DNA of 64,000 bases from Strigamia acuminata (GCA_949358305.1 OX442319.1:1426001-1490000); one strand, 5' to 3'. Positions 20,604 to 33,125 are shown, numbered from the stretch's first letter. Notes: generated by a model from the letters alone, not told the origin. Program-made: numbers and translations.

Positions 20604-21123
20604 TCATCCCTGGTGGGCGGTCGGTGCTTGAAATCTATGCGCTTCCACCCAATGGGTAGAGAGATCCTCGAAAAAGGGTGTTTCCGCGCAAAACGGACAG
20701 CGTCCGTCGTTGTGTCGGTACACCCGTCTCAGTGCCTTGAAAAAAAATAAAAAATAAAAAAAAAAAATAAATTAGTTGACTAGTTAACTCGGCGAAGAAA
20801 CTAAAAGCTCACCAATGCCAAACGAACGGGGTCGCGCGAATGGATTCGTAGCAGCCCTCGGGTGGAATCGTCCGCATCTCCGCCGATGTTATGGTACCGT
20901 CGCCAGTGACGAAAGGCATCTTTACAGAAAACACCGTTCGGTTCTGAAACGAGAAAAAATTAAAATCAAATAAAATATACATAATTAAAAAATAAATAAA
21001 TAAATAAATTGAACAACTGATAAGTAAATAAATGGATGTTTGTTTCTTACTGTCGGGGTATTTACCGCAGCACAAAGCGCAGTAATGTGACTTGCCGCCC
21101 TCTGCATGCTGCGCTCCTTCCAT
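20604..21123 (-). CDS. Three-exon two-zinc-finger protein (intact paralogue)
   Basis: Exon 1 is 21051-21123 (ATG 21121-21123), exon 2 is 20813-20943 and exon 3 is 20604-20735, giving about 111 residues ending at TGA 20604-20606. Introns of 107 and 77 bases have GTAAG/GTGAG donors and CAG/AAG acceptors. Finger 1 spans exons 1 and 2 (CALC…HWRRYH). Finger 2 is CPFC-x12-H-x4-H (…STHWVEAH). Both are C2H2-like, so nucleic-acid binding is plausible, though spacings differ from classical fingers. A 5' UTR intron is suggested by a GTAAGT donor near 21195 and CACACAG ending near 21128. Exon boundaries and the RGLLR and SR(D/E)P motifs are shared with 1075-1624. Not recognised as a named family. Confidence 0.65.
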
Positions 21124-21430
21124 CTTTCTTCTGTGTGGGAGACGAGTAGAGAATTGAAAATAAATTGGAGAGAGAAACCACACAAAACACCAAACTTACC
21201 AACGGAGACGAAGTGCCGATGAAAACCGGGAGGAAAATGAAACACTCGCGCGATATACGCTGTCGGACCAACGTGCGCGTTTGTCGTGACATCTGGTGTC
21301 GAGCTCGCAAACCATTTCGTGGCTGCGCGAGTCGAGGCCGTCGACTTCGAGTGGTAGCCGAGACCGTAAATGAATTCGCTTTTACCGCGACGAATCTCGC
21401 GCGACCGCGACTCCGCAAAAATACCGTATA
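21124..21430 (-). other. 5' flank and probable 5' UTR exon of the zinc-finger gene
   Basis: Homologous to about 1625-1862 upstream of the decayed paralogue, so the duplication included upstream sequence. A short upstream ORF starting near 21318 would end at the splice junction before the main ATG. Confidence 0.45.
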
Positions 21431-21960
21431 TGGCCCGTAACGGCCCGCCGACGGTCCCGTAACGGTCCCGTCACGACCCCGTCAACGGCTTGTGCGGGCC
21501 GTGATGGGGTCGTGACGGGACCGTCGGCGGCCCGTTAACGGCCCGTGCGGGCCGTTACGGGATCGTGACGGTCCCGTCACGATCCCGTCAACGGCTTGTA
21601 CGGGCCGTTACGGGATCGTGACGGTCCCGTTGGCAGCCCGTTAACGGCCCGTACAAGCCGTTGACGGGATCGTGACGGTCCCGTCACGATCCCGTAACGG
21701 CTCGCACGGGCCGTTAACGGGCCGCCGACGGTCTCGTGACGATCCCGTAACGGCCTTCGTTCCCGGACTTCGGCTCGCCGACGGCCCGTACGACCTCATG
21801 CGGGCCGTTAACGGCCCGTTAACGGCCCGTCAACGGCCCGTCAACGGCCCGCATGGGCCCGCACGGGCCGTTAACGGGCCGCCGACGGTCCCGTCACGAT
21901 CCCGTAACGGCCCGTCATGATCCCGTAACGGCCCGTTGCGGCCCTTGGCCGTAACGGGCT
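21431..21960. repeat. GC-rich minisatellite of CCCGTAACGG-type units
   Basis: About 530 bases are composed almost entirely of ~10-14 bp variants of CCCGT(T)AACGG, CCGACGGTCCCG and CACGATCCCG, in both orientations. Units are self-complementary (CCGTTAACGG is a perfect palindrome), so many hairpins can form. ORFs through it are low-complexity artefacts. Confidence 0.85.
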
Positions 21961-22145
21961 GAAAACGGGAAAACTGAAAGAGTCGGGTGCGAGACCACGT
22001 GACCCGGAGTGTGGTTTTTGGGGGCGAGGGCCGTCCTCCGACCGCGCCGTGACGCGCCCCGGGTCGGATCAAGAGGCGACCCGGTCGGAAACCGAACCTC
22101 GGGGTTCCTCGAGGCGCCCATTTATCCGTCGGTCTCTTCTAGGCC

Positions 22146-22313
22146 ATGGCGGACGGTTTTCCCAAAACTGACGCGGACGCGCGTGTGTGGGTCGCCACGA
22201 CAACATCGCCCTCTTCCTTCTCGCTTCGACGGACGACTGTGTGTGTTCGCTCAATCCGCGACGTCTTCACGACCGAACACGTGTCAATTTTGGACGGCCG
22301 ACTGGCCGATTAA
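22146..22313 (+). CDS. Possible small ORF, 55 residues
   Basis: ATG in a good context (GCCATGGCG), just after an acceptor-like CTCTTCTAG. The frame ends at TAA 22311-22313 directly before an A/T-rich tract. The product starts MADGFPKTDADAR and has no recognised domain. It could be a last exon or chance. Confidence 0.25.
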   Translation: MADGFPKTDADARVWVATTTSPSSFSLRRTTVCVRSIRDVFTTEHVSILDGRLAD

Positions 22314-22368
22314 TTCTGTTTCGTTTTATTTTATTATATTTTATTGTATTTTATTTCATTTTTCCATT

Positions 22369-22375
22369 TTTATTA

Positions 22376-22433
<58 letters not shown>
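22369..22433. repeat. (ATT)n microsatellite
   Basis: About 20 units of TTA/ATT, followed by A-rich sequence at 22484-22535. Confidence 0.9.
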
Positions 22434-22434
<1 letters not shown>

Positions 22435-22607
22435 TAACAACAACAAAAACAAAGGCGGTGACGACGTATTGTCGGTGCCAACGAGGAAAAAAAAAAAAAA
22501 CAAAAAACAAAAAAAAAAAAAAAAAAAAAAAAAGAAGAAGAATTGAAAACAAATGAAACAGGGATAAATAAAAACGAACGAATTAACTAATTAATTAATC
22601 GATCAAT

Positions 22608-23735
22608 TTATTGGTCGACCGGTCGATCGGTCGCGTCGGGGCGCGTTGGAGCGATGGCCCGGTGCTCGCGGTACCCACTCGTCGTGGCCGTGGCCGCGTC
22701 CATCGCCTCGTCCGACTCGGATCGCTCTCGGGTTTCGGTCGGTCCTTCGGCAACGACAATGGTGGCTGGCGGTTGGTCGTCGGGCTCTCGGGTCGGCGAG
22801 TGACTCAACTGGGGACACAATCCCTGAAAAAAAAAAAAAAATTTAAAGTAAAGTAAAGTAAAGTAAAGTAAAGTAAAGTAAAGTAAAATAAAACAAAGTA
22901 AATGGAAAATAAATTGGCCGGGGTGGGACGGTGTCTAATCGAAATCGAGTTTGACCCCGTGCGCCGTGAAATGGGAAGGGGGGAAAGAGAGAGAGACAGA
23001 GACAGACAGACAGACACTCACGTGTTCTTGTCTCGGGCGCTTCTCGAGATCCAACGCCTTTTTTTTTAAGTCCTCCACCTCCACGTCATGAGCCGACTCC
23101 GACTCCGGCTCCGACTCGAGTGGTCGTCGTTGTTGTTGCTGCCACTGCTGCCACTGCTGCTCTCGCTCCCGCTCCCACTGCTGCTCCGACTGCTCCAGCT
23201 CAAATCGCTCCCGCTCCAATCCCTCCCACTCTCGCTGCTCCCGCTCTCGTTGCTCCCGCTCCTGTCGACGCCACGCCCGCCGATAGACCGCGCTTTCTCG
23301 GTCCAACTGTTCGAGACGCAAATGGATTTGGCGCTGGTGGGACACCTCTTGTAGTCTCAACCGCTCATCAAGTTCTCTCTTCTTCGCCTCCAGCCGTCTT
23401 CGCATCTCTCGCTTGAACCTCTCCAACTCGTCGTCCGTGGTTCGACGCAGTTGTCGTTGCTCCTCTCCCAGCTGGTTTCCCAGCGCCCACAGGAGCCGCG
23501 CGGTCGACGGCGGCTCTTCCTCCCCCTCCTCTCCTTCCTTCTTTTCGAACGGCAGCTCGAATTCGACCGCCCCAGTCTAGAGAGAACGAAGGAACGAACG
23601 AATGAAAAAAAATATTGCGCCGGTAACGCGGGGCAACGCGAAAATTTTTACTCACTTCGACCTCGAGTTTGACTCCTCGTTTAACGTCGCGCAACATGGC
23701 GGCGTCGATCTCGGTTAGGTCTTCGTCGTCGTTGT

Positions 23736-23774
<39 letters not shown>

Positions 23775-23942
23775 CAACGACAGCGCCATTGCCGTCTTCT
23801 TTGTCGTCGTCGGTGATGTCAACCTGAAAGCAAAATGTTAAGCGGGGCGACGTGACGCGTCGAAGAAAATAAACGCGCTCACCGTGACGACGGGAATGGG
23901 CGGCCATCTCGGATCCTCGTTTCGTTCGCGGTTCGGTTCCAT
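22608..23942 (-). CDS. Four-exon coiled-coil (Q/R/E-rich) protein gene
   Basis: Exon a is 23883-23942 (ATG directly after CAG), exon b 23656-23823, exon c 23022-23576 and exon d 22608-22823, ending at TAA 22608-22610. All junctions are phase 0, with GTGAG donors and CAG/TAG acceptors, giving 332 residues. Exon b encodes an acidic region with a poly-alanine run (GCC repeat about 23737-23769). Exon c encodes a long charged helix (REQREREQREWEGLERER type) that should form a coiled coil, followed by a glutamine-rich stretch. Exon d is a disordered acidic/proline tail. An upstream exon ending at the GTAAGT donor near 24019 is in frame, so the true start may be further 5'. Function unknown; a structural or scaffolding protein is only a guess. 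Confidence 0.65.
22841..22900. repeat. (AAAGT)n microsatellite in the last intron
   Basis: About ten AAAGT/AAAAT units inside the intron between exons c and d of the coiled-coil gene. Confidence 0.85.
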
Positions 23943-24026
23943 CTGAAAAACGGAACGAAAAGTTGACGCCGACTGACGAGAACGAAATGGTTGTCGCGGT
24001 AATAGCGTTGGAGAAACTTACCACGT

Positions 24027-24135
24027 TGTGTATGTATGTATGTATGTATGTATGTATGTATGAATGGATAAATGTCTGTCGGTCGTCGAACGAAGTTGGT
24101 CGCAAAACGCAGACGTCGCGTGGTCGGGAAAAGTG

Positions 24136-24176
<41 letters not shown>
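24027..24176. repeat. (TATG)n and (TC)n microsatellites
   Basis: TATG units at about 24029-24062 and a pure TC run at 24138-24176, upstream of the coiled-coil gene. Confidence 0.9.
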
Positions 24177-24178
<2 letters not shown>

Positions 24179-24516
24179 GAGATGTGACGCTAGAGCATGT
24201 CGGTCGACCGGTGACGCGAAAAAGATTAATGAATAACCTTATGGCGCGCATGCGGATTTCTCGGAGTGCGAAAGGGACCCTATTTTTAACATTACGGCGG
24301 CCTATACCTTGACCCCCTGTTCGCAGTCTCATGGCTGATTTTGCGGATTTCACTTATTTGTATATTCCGCACGATCGCGCGCGTTTTATCAACCTTGGGA
24401 AAGCCGCTTTCTCAAATTTGCAAATTCCACATTGTGTGAACATGCTACAACGCTTCTGTGCGCGTCAATAAAAAAAAAAACCGATTAGAAATGAAATTCA
24501 GGGTTTTGTTAAAATA

Positions 24517-27500
24517 AAAATTATACAATATAATCAGTCTATAATGCTTCTATAATGCTGTTGGTTTAATCAGCACATTGTAATCGTGTGAAAACACGCG
24601 CGCTCGCAATAATACATTACCCAATGTACTTGCACTGGCATGGACCCATCAGTGCGCACTTTCCCGTGCGTGCTGCTTGCACTATTTACATCAATTGTTG
24701 CTCCACAGGTTGCGCGACCTGCCGGGCAGTTAAGACGTACTAGAATAACCTCAGGATTTGATAAAACCTGATTTTTGGATGACACTAAGTAAATGGCAGT
24801 GAATGTGAGATGTGAGATACACGATGAATTTAATAAAATTTATATTTCCTAATCATGGGATTGGTTTCACGTTTCATAATCCAACAATTAAGTAGAATAT
24901 CATTATTGCAATTGATTAAAACAAATTTTTTTTACAAATTCTTTGGTTTTACATTTTAAATTTATTTTCCAATAGTTGGCACCATCGCAATTGCTGCGAG
25001 TTTAAAACACTGCATTCAGCAGAATTTACTGCACTTTCAAATCAAGGCCAGGCATACCTACTGCAAAGTAATGTATAAACCATAAAGAAGCCTTTGATTC
25101 GGAATTGCCTGTAGGTAATTCTGCGCTGGTCTCCAATGGAAATGTCCGCGCCGGTCTTCCGTGCACGGGAAGTCCACAGAAAGTCCGTGCATTCCGTGCG
25201 CTGGGAGTCCGTGCGTCGTACCGCGTGATCTTGCATTGTTTTTTGTGGGCTTTTCCTGATTAGGATTACTTCCTTTTTAACTCTTGAAGAATTAAGTTTG
25301 TTTTTTTTGCTCCAAAACGTCCCAAAACGCCTGAAAATCGCGCAACTCGAGGCAAAACATTACAGTGTGTATTCAAATCAAAACTAGCTACAAATACATG
25401 CTGAAATTAGCTAAATTTTCAAATTTTTTGGCTTTCAAGAAGTAATGGAAACATTTGACATAACGTGGATCAGTTGCATTCAAAAACTAAAATATTTTGT
25501 GTTTTACTTCAATTTTAAACTAAAAATGATGTCATTTTCTGTTTAAACCCCTGTTAAAGCTTGAAATACATTTTAACTAAAAGAAATAAGTTTGTTTTTT
25601 TCTTCGGCAGTGACGTGTACACACGAGCACGCCTGAGAACGCCAAAAAATGCTAAAAAACGCTCAAAAACGCCTGAAAATCGCGCAACTCGAGGCAAAAC
25701 ATTAATTTTTCATCTTTATTTCAACTTTTGTGACGTTTAAAATTGTGTTCTCATGTTTTTTGCCTCAAGTTGCATTGTCATCTGGCGTTTTGGAGTGTTT
25801 TTATGTGTTCGCAGGCGTTCGCAGGCGTTTTTTGGCGTTGTCACTCACTCAAGTGGCCAATTTTAGCATTTTCCGTAGTAAAAATGGCCGTTTTTCGTCA
25901 AAATGGCCATTTTTAGCCATTTTTCAGAGTAAAAATGTTTTTTTTTCACCGTTTTTATAGTAAAATGGCCATTTTTAGTCGTTTTTTTAATCAAAAATGG
26001 CCGTTTTTATCGTTGAAACGTTATTAAAATGTAACGTTTCAATGGCGTTTTGATCTCGCCTCATTTCCGGTTTTGAAAATTAATAAACGCCCCGGCGTTT
26101 ATTCGAGGCAACACCCAACTTGGGCTTTTATTCGCGTCGCACCGCATCATCATCTCACCTTGCCTCCCGTCTTGAAAATTTATAAACGCCCCGGCGTTTA
26201 TTCAAGGCAAACCATTGTTTATGTAAGTTTTTCCTGATTAGGGTTACTTCCTTTAGAAGAAACACGTTTATTTCTTCTCGCTTAATCTTGAGTCGTGATC
26301 TCGCCTCGTTTCTGGTCTTAAAAATTAATAAACACCCCGGCTTTTATTCAAGGCAATACGGTACGTTTATGAAACCCAACTTGGGCTTTCATTTTAAAAA
26401 AAGCGCGTGTTCTTACGTCGAACTAAGAGATACAGGTGAATTAGCAACGCCTAATTTGATTTAATAAATAAAGCAAACAACATCTCGCCTCACTTCTGGC
26501 GTTTGTTCGAGGCAAGCCATTGTTTTTGCATTTTTTTTCCTGATTAGGGTTACTTCCTTTTTAACTCTTGAAGAAATAAGTATGTTTTTTTTACTCGGCA
26601 GTGACGTGTACGCGCGAGTACGCCTGAGAACGCCAAAAAATACTCCAAAACGCCTGAAAATCGTGCAACTCGAGGCAAAACATTAATTGTTTATTTTTGT
26701 TTCAACTTTTGTAACGTTTACAATTGTGTTCTCATGTTTTTTGCCTCAAGTTGCATTGTCATTTTGCGTTTTGGGGCGTTTTTAGGCATTTTTAGGCATT
26801 TGCGGGCGTTCTTGGGCGTTTTTTGGCGTTGTCATTCAATCAAATGGCCATTTTTAGCCATTTTTAGCCATTTTTCATAGAAAAATGGTCATTTTTAGCC
26901 GTTTTTCATCCAAAAGGGCCGTTTTTCATCCAAAATGGAATAATTGTTGTGTCCGGATTTTATGTCATTTATTGTCTTAATTAAAGTTAACAAAGTGTCT
27001 TTAATTTTTGCTTTTCTTGAATTTCAGCTTTTTAGATATTTTTACATATTAAACTTTCATTTTTTGTGATTTATTAAAAGTTACAGTGTTTTCATGAATT
27101 TTAGTGTCTATGATATTGATATTATCTTTATTCATTGCTATTTAAAGTTTTATTACTTCTCTGTGTCTTATTTCTTTAATTCTTGCTCATTTTGTGTGAT
27201 TTTGGATGATTTTTAGTGCATTCGTCGATTTACAGATCACTTGCGTAAGACGCGTGACGTCATATTTCTTAATCTAGTTCGGTTGTGTTCAAACTTCTAA
27301 CCTTTTGTTTGGACCTTATTCTTGTGTTATGGATAGGTTTTAGAATTGATTTAGACTAATTTGGGGGTGATCTGTCGATTGGTTTGCTTTATTTTTGTCC
27401 CGGAACGGTCGTTTTGTCGTTTCGAGCGTTCGTTGTCGGTACGCACTTGTGCGCTGCTGACCGAGTTCATTCCGTTCGGCAAACGATTATTTTCAAGTGT

Positions 27501-30500
27501 TCTTTTAATAAATAGTGCTTTTGTTGTAGGAAATTACATTTCCTAATGTTATTTTATTCAATACAGTGTGTATTCTTGATTTTATTCTTGTGTTGAAATT
27601 CAAATGTCGTGTTTTGCCGCTCTAGCGGATTTGAAGTGGGCGCCATGTTGGATTTCCCCGCTAATTTCTTTATTTATCCATTTCATTTGTCTTTTTGAAA
27701 ATGAATAAACGCCCCGGCGTTTATGCGAGGCAAGCCATAGTTTTTGTAGGTTCTTTCCTGATTAGGGTTACTTGTGACGTGCACGCGCGAGCTCGCCTGA
27801 GGACGCCAAAAAAAGCTCAAAAACGCCCCAAAACGCCTGAAAATCGCGCAACTCGAAGCAAAAAATTACAGTTTGAATTCAAATCAAAACTAACCACAAA
27901 TACATGCTACAATTAGGTAAATTTTCAAATTTTTTATCAATAAATGATGGCTTTCAAGAAGTATGACAACATTTGACAAAATTTAGACCAGTTGCATTTA
28001 AAAACTAAAATATTTTGTGTTTTACTTCAATTTTAAACCAAAAATGACGTCATTTTTTGTTTAAACCGGCGTTTATTTGAGGCAAACACGCCGCTGAGAA
28101 CGCCAAAAAATGCTCAAAAACACTCCAAAAGGCCTGAAAATCGCGCAACTTGAGGCAAAAAATTAATTTTTCATCTTTGTTTCAACTTTTGTGACGTTTA
28201 AAATTGTGTTTTCAAGTTTTATGCCTCAAGTTGCATTGTCATCTGGCGTTTTGGGGCGTTTTGGGGCGTTCGCAGGCGTTTGCACGCGTTTTTTGGCGTT
28301 GTCACTCACTCAAGTGGCCATTTTTAGCCAATTTTCGAAGTAAAAATGGCCTTTTTTTATTAAAATGGCCATTTTCAGCCATTTGTCATAGTAAAAATGG
28401 CCATTTTCAGCCATTTTTTATAGTAAAAATGGCCATTTTTCATCCAAAATGGCCGTTTTTCATCCAAAATGACCATTTTTATCATTGACACGCTATAAAA
28501 ATGTAACGTTTCAATGGCGTTTTGACGGAACCGGTAAGTTTTGAAATTTCCCGCGTCCCGTTATTGTGACTCCTCGTCCGGTTTCTCAGAACCGAAACCC
28601 TAATACAGGTGAATTAGTGACGCCTAATTTGTTTTAACAAATAAAGCAAACAACATCTCGCCTCACTTCCAGTCTTGAAAATTAGTAAACGCCCCGGCGT
28701 TTATTCGAGGCAAGCCGTTGTTTTTACAGTAATTTCCTGGTTAGGGTTATTTTTTTTTTAACTCTTGAAGAAATAAGTTTGTTTTTTTCTCGCCTGCACG
28801 CGCGAGCTCGCATGAGAATGCTAAAAAATAAGCAAAAACGTTCTAAAACGCCCCAAAACGCTTCAAAATGCTCCAAAAAGCCTGAAAATCGTGCCACTCA
28901 AAGCAAAAAATTATGTTCGCATGTTTTTTGCCTCAAGTTGCACGGTTATCTGGCGTTTTGGTGCGTTCTTGGGGCGTTTTGGTGCGTTCTTGGGGCGTTT
29001 TCGGGCGTTTTTTTGGCGTTGTCACTCACTCCCGCACTTTGCTGTCTTGTTTATTACAATTTGGTTTAGCTGTTGTATTTATTTTTATTTGTTTTATGGT
29101 TATTTAATGTGTTTTTGTAGCATTCAAAATGTTTTGTTGCCTAATTTCTCGTTTTGGCGCCAACTGTTTGTTTGACAACGCCGTGTCAGAATTTAGGGAT
29201 GATTCTGCTTTGGTTTCTAATTAAAAAAAAAATGTTGTTTTAATTTCAATTGTAACTGCTTATTATAACGTTATTATTAGTATTTTGTAAAGGTTCATTC
29301 TTTTTCCATGTTAATAAAAAATGAAGTAACTTTCGGTGAAAAAAAAAACAGTTAAATGCGGATCAAAATTAAACACACACGAGAAGTTTAATAAACGTCC
29401 CGGCGTTTATTCGAGGCAATACGGTACATTTGTGAAACCCAACTTGGAACCCGAAAATAACGTGGGGCCGTCTGAACACCTGGATTTGAATTTTCGTCTA
29501 CGCGCGCGCCGACGCATGGGGAATGCGGGGTGGGGTTCCTTCCCAGTGTTCCGAACGAGTCAATTTCACCCCGAAAATATCCCGAAATTGCTGATACATG
29601 CATTTCGAGCCAGAAATATTGATCTTCATGTAAATTTTGATTGTTTAGCTTTTTTTTGAAATTTTACAAATTTTTCTCATCTCCTGCCTTCCTCGCTCAT
29701 TTAACACCAAAATGGCCTGCATTGAGGATTTTTCCCATAATCCTTTTCACACGTATGGAGCGCAAACAGTCGCAATAAATGAAATCAGCGGAATTCGGCC
29801 TTGAGTTTGCGACGCCATCTTGAATACGAGTAACAGCACAGTATGGTGTCAATTATTCGAACTGATCGTAAGGCATGGGACAAAAATTGATTAAAAACGA
29901 ACAAACATGATTAAAAATCAACAAAAATCGACTGAAATCGGACAATAATCAATTCAGAATGACAAATAACGATTAAAATTGGCAAAAATTGTCACAAATA
30001 GAGAAAAACCGATTAAAAATCAGCAAGAAACCAATAGAAATTGATAAAATCAAATAAAAATTAACAAATATCCATTTTGTTTGCTTTTAAACAAATTAAG
30101 AACTTTGAAAACACACGACAATTTTAAACAGTAAACACCGGGGTCAAATAAGCGCCGCTACTCGTTTAAACACCGGGGAGGTGTTAGTGAAGTGCCTCGA
30201 GTGGAGAAATTAATAAACGCTCGAGGCACCACGGTAGGCTTATTAAACACAAAATATGAAACGCTCGATCTTCAACAGGCGCACACGCCCGAGAACACCT
30301 CGGCATGCCTCAGCACTCTCCAAGAAACGAGAAAAACCAAGGCAAAAAAAAAAAAATACACCAAAATTAGGACTAAAATCAAACACACATGGGGCCCGGA
30401 AGATTGATAACATCCCGGCATATATTCAAGGCAGTACGCCATGTTTTTTCCACCATTTTGTAAGTTTATTTCAATATTCATAAAGTTTATTGCTTTTTGT

Positions 30501-30702
30501 ATCATTAGTAGTATTCCCTTGTGTGATGTGGTTTTATAAATATCACACACAACTGCTTCTGCTGTTTTCTTCACGTTTATGCTTCGTGTATGCACGTGAA
30601 GCCCTCGCACATCTTTTGAGCACCTGTACACATTTGGACACGCTCAAGGTGCTACATCGCGCGCTCAAACGCACTAGATCGCGCGCGCAAACGCGCTACA
30701 TC
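24517..30702. other. Non-coding interior of copy B, rich in palindromes
   Basis: No gene supported. It holds four ~220-260 bp foldback modules (about 25605-25850, 26590-26835, 28080-28300, 28790-29030) containing GAGGCAAAA and its inverse TTTTGCCTC. It also holds arrays of the palindrome AAAATGGCCATTTT (25851-26015, 26838-26940, 28312-28480). The hairpin AAACGCCCCGGCGTTT occurs at 26085, 26184, 27707 and 28687, with a variant at 29393. A perfect 10-bp-arm hairpin (GTGCCTCGAG) is at 30192-30229. Confidence 0.75.
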
Positions 30703-30710
30703 ACGCATAT

Positions 30711-31102
30711 TAGGGATAAGAACGGACCGGGATAGGGACTGGACTGGTAATGTTTGCCCTATGCGGATACGGGACGGGACGGGATTACAGTTGCTAAATT
30801 CGTACTGCGAGGCGGAGACAATTTTCTAATTCCAGTTGTTATTTATCACTATTAAGCCTAATATTGAGCCTGATAATGCTAAAATAAAGTAAATAAACAA
30901 CAACAACAAACTCATTATTAAAAGTAAATTACACTGTATGACCAAAATATTGTTGTTTCTTTACTTTATTTTAGCATTATTAGGCCTAATATTAGGCTTA
31001 ATACTGATTTATTTCAATTATGCAATCATACGCGCGTATTACGCTAACGTAATGGACCCGGGACGGGTCGGGACCCGAAAATTGGTCCCGTTCTCATCCC
31101 TA
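30711..31102. mobile_element. hAT-type MITE, 392 bp
   Basis: The terminal inverted repeats are TAGGGATAAGAACGG and CCGTTCTCATCCCTA (one mismatch), and an 8-bp direct duplication ACGCATAT lies at 30703-30710 and 31103-31110. Eight bases is the hAT signature. The interior has a further inverted repeat around 30850-31010 and no transposase, so it is non-autonomous. Confidence 0.85.
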
Positions 31103-31110
31103 ACGCATAT

Positions 31111-33030
31111 ATATCGCAGACATATCGCGCCCACGACAAAGCACAAACCCATGGCAGTCACCAAAGAATATTTACGCCGCTTCCACGCACGTTTTATTTT
31201 CTCACAGGCCTCTACACATTTAACTTGCGCGCGCACTTGCTACGTGCTCGTGTGGTCACAATAAATACCTAATTTTCATTAAAATAACGAATGAACGAAA
31301 TCACTTCAACCACACTTGCTACGGTCGACGCATCGACGGCGATTCGCATGCGTTACCCCAAATAACGATAAAAAATCGCAGAAAACACTAATCCCGACCC
31401 AAAAACCGCCAAAATTACCCTCAACACACGCCAACAACCTTCCACCACTTAAATTACACCGGAAAAAAACAATTTCAAACCGAAAAATCAACAAAAAAGG
31501 CCAAAAAAATATTGCAAACAAAGAGAAAAGATCAATTATCGAGGCAAATCCCCACCACAAAACAACGCATCGCCGGTATACACTTAAGCGTACAGTGCAC
31601 AACACTACTGTTTATTTTCAATGATCCAATAAATAAAATTTGAAACAAAGTTGAGTGGAATTGTACGTTTCTTGTATATTAAAGTTTTTATTTTGTTTGT
31701 TTACACTTAATTTTTTTTTTCCATCATAGAATGGCGACTCGATACTTTTGTAGCTCGAATTCACTTCGTAAACGTGGTCGGTGTTCATCACGCGTCAATG
31801 CGCTCGTGCAATAGTATAGGCGCGCATACGATTTGATGCGCGCAAAACTTGCAAAACTTGCACGGAATTTGGGCAATTTTTGACAAATTTCAGCAGATTT
31901 TTGCCTGTATTTGACAAATTTCAGAAGATTTTTGCCTATATTTGACAAATTTCAGAAGATTTCCTCAATCCTCAAACATTTGCTGAAATTTCTCATAAAA
32001 TTTCTAAAATTAATTGAAATTTGTCTGAAATTTGTCTGGAATTTGTCAAATATTGTCAAAAATCCGTGGAAATTTGTCAAATACTGGCAAAAATCCATGT
32101 AAATTTGTCAAAAATTGCCATAATTCGGTGCAAATTGTGTTAGATATTGGAAAAATTTATTTTAACGCTTCCAACGCGCCAGTAAATCGCGCGTGCACAC
32201 GCATGGATTTTTCGTCATAGTTGGATGCGCGCAAACCTCACGTAACTTGCGCCAAAATTTGGCAATTTTTGACAAATTTCAGCAGATTTTTGCCAGTATT
32301 TGACAAATTTCCACTGATTTTTGACAATATTTGACCCAACAACTGCGCCACGTTCCAGGCGCCGGTTTAGGCATTTTAGACCCGTTTTAGACCGTTTTAG
32401 ATGGCGAAAACGTTCTCTCCATCATTTTCTACCCCTGGGTGAGGTTTTCAGCGTTCATGATTGATGAAAAAGCTGTTTTCTAACTAGCTGTCCCATTGCT
32501 AGTTTTGGCGTCAGGTTTTAGCAACCTTCCGATCCGACTCTGTCGTCTGCACGACCTCCAAGACTGTTTTAGGGTTAATTTGAGTCAAATAATTCATTCT
32601 GGGGGTTGTTTTGGGTTTTTTACAAGTGTGTTTTTGTAGTTTTTATTGGTTTCAAACATTGTCAATTCTTTATACAAGTGTAACTTTCATTTCTCTGTAT
32701 TTTGAGAACTTTGCATTGCAGCAAAGTTCATTTCTTGCCCCTTAATTATTGTGTAATTGTTGGTTTTCAAGCCCGTTTTTTAACAATAACTTTATTTGAA
32801 GTGCCTATTGTTTCAGGCACGTGCTTCCACGTGCCTTTTATTGTTGAGCAATTTCTTGGGCAGTTGCGCTCCTGTTGCTAGCATTGCCGCGCGTTCTCCG
32901 CGCGCGTACTCGCGCGTTTCGCATCACACACATTCGGGTTCAATGGCCTATCGCGGCGGCACATTGTGTGGCATAGCGCGGCACGTTGCAATTACGTGAC
33001 GTGGCACGTTGCTGTTACGTGACGCGATAG
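31111..33030. repeat. Left inverted arm of copy B, outer part
   Basis: Sequence from about 31420 onward recurs inverted at about 36500-37820. Within it, 31860-32310 is a tandem array of A/T-rich units around the word TTTGACAAATTTC; the right arm has fewer units. No gene is seen. Confidence 0.75.
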
Positions 33031-33034
33031 CCAG

Positions 33035-33042
33035 TATTTAAG
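33035..33042 (+). promoter_or_regulatory. TATA-like box reading into the 56-bp array (left arm)
   Basis: TATTTAAG, followed by a C/A-type start region, lies about 28 bases upstream of position 33070, the ATG of the open array. The mirror copy is at 36487-36494. Inferred from sequence only. Confidence 0.35.
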
Positions 33043-33125
33043 CAGGGGATTCCATCATCGTTTACACAAATGCGCATTGCAACGTGGAGGCGCATTCGAG
33101 TCCTTTTCCCAAGCGTTGAAAAAGG

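Noticed and set aside
25730-28488. ORFs encoding KWPF/SKNG-type repeated peptides (also in copy C)
   Set aside because: They simply translate the AAAATGGCCATTTTTAGCC arrays; no start context, domain or frame conservation supports coding.
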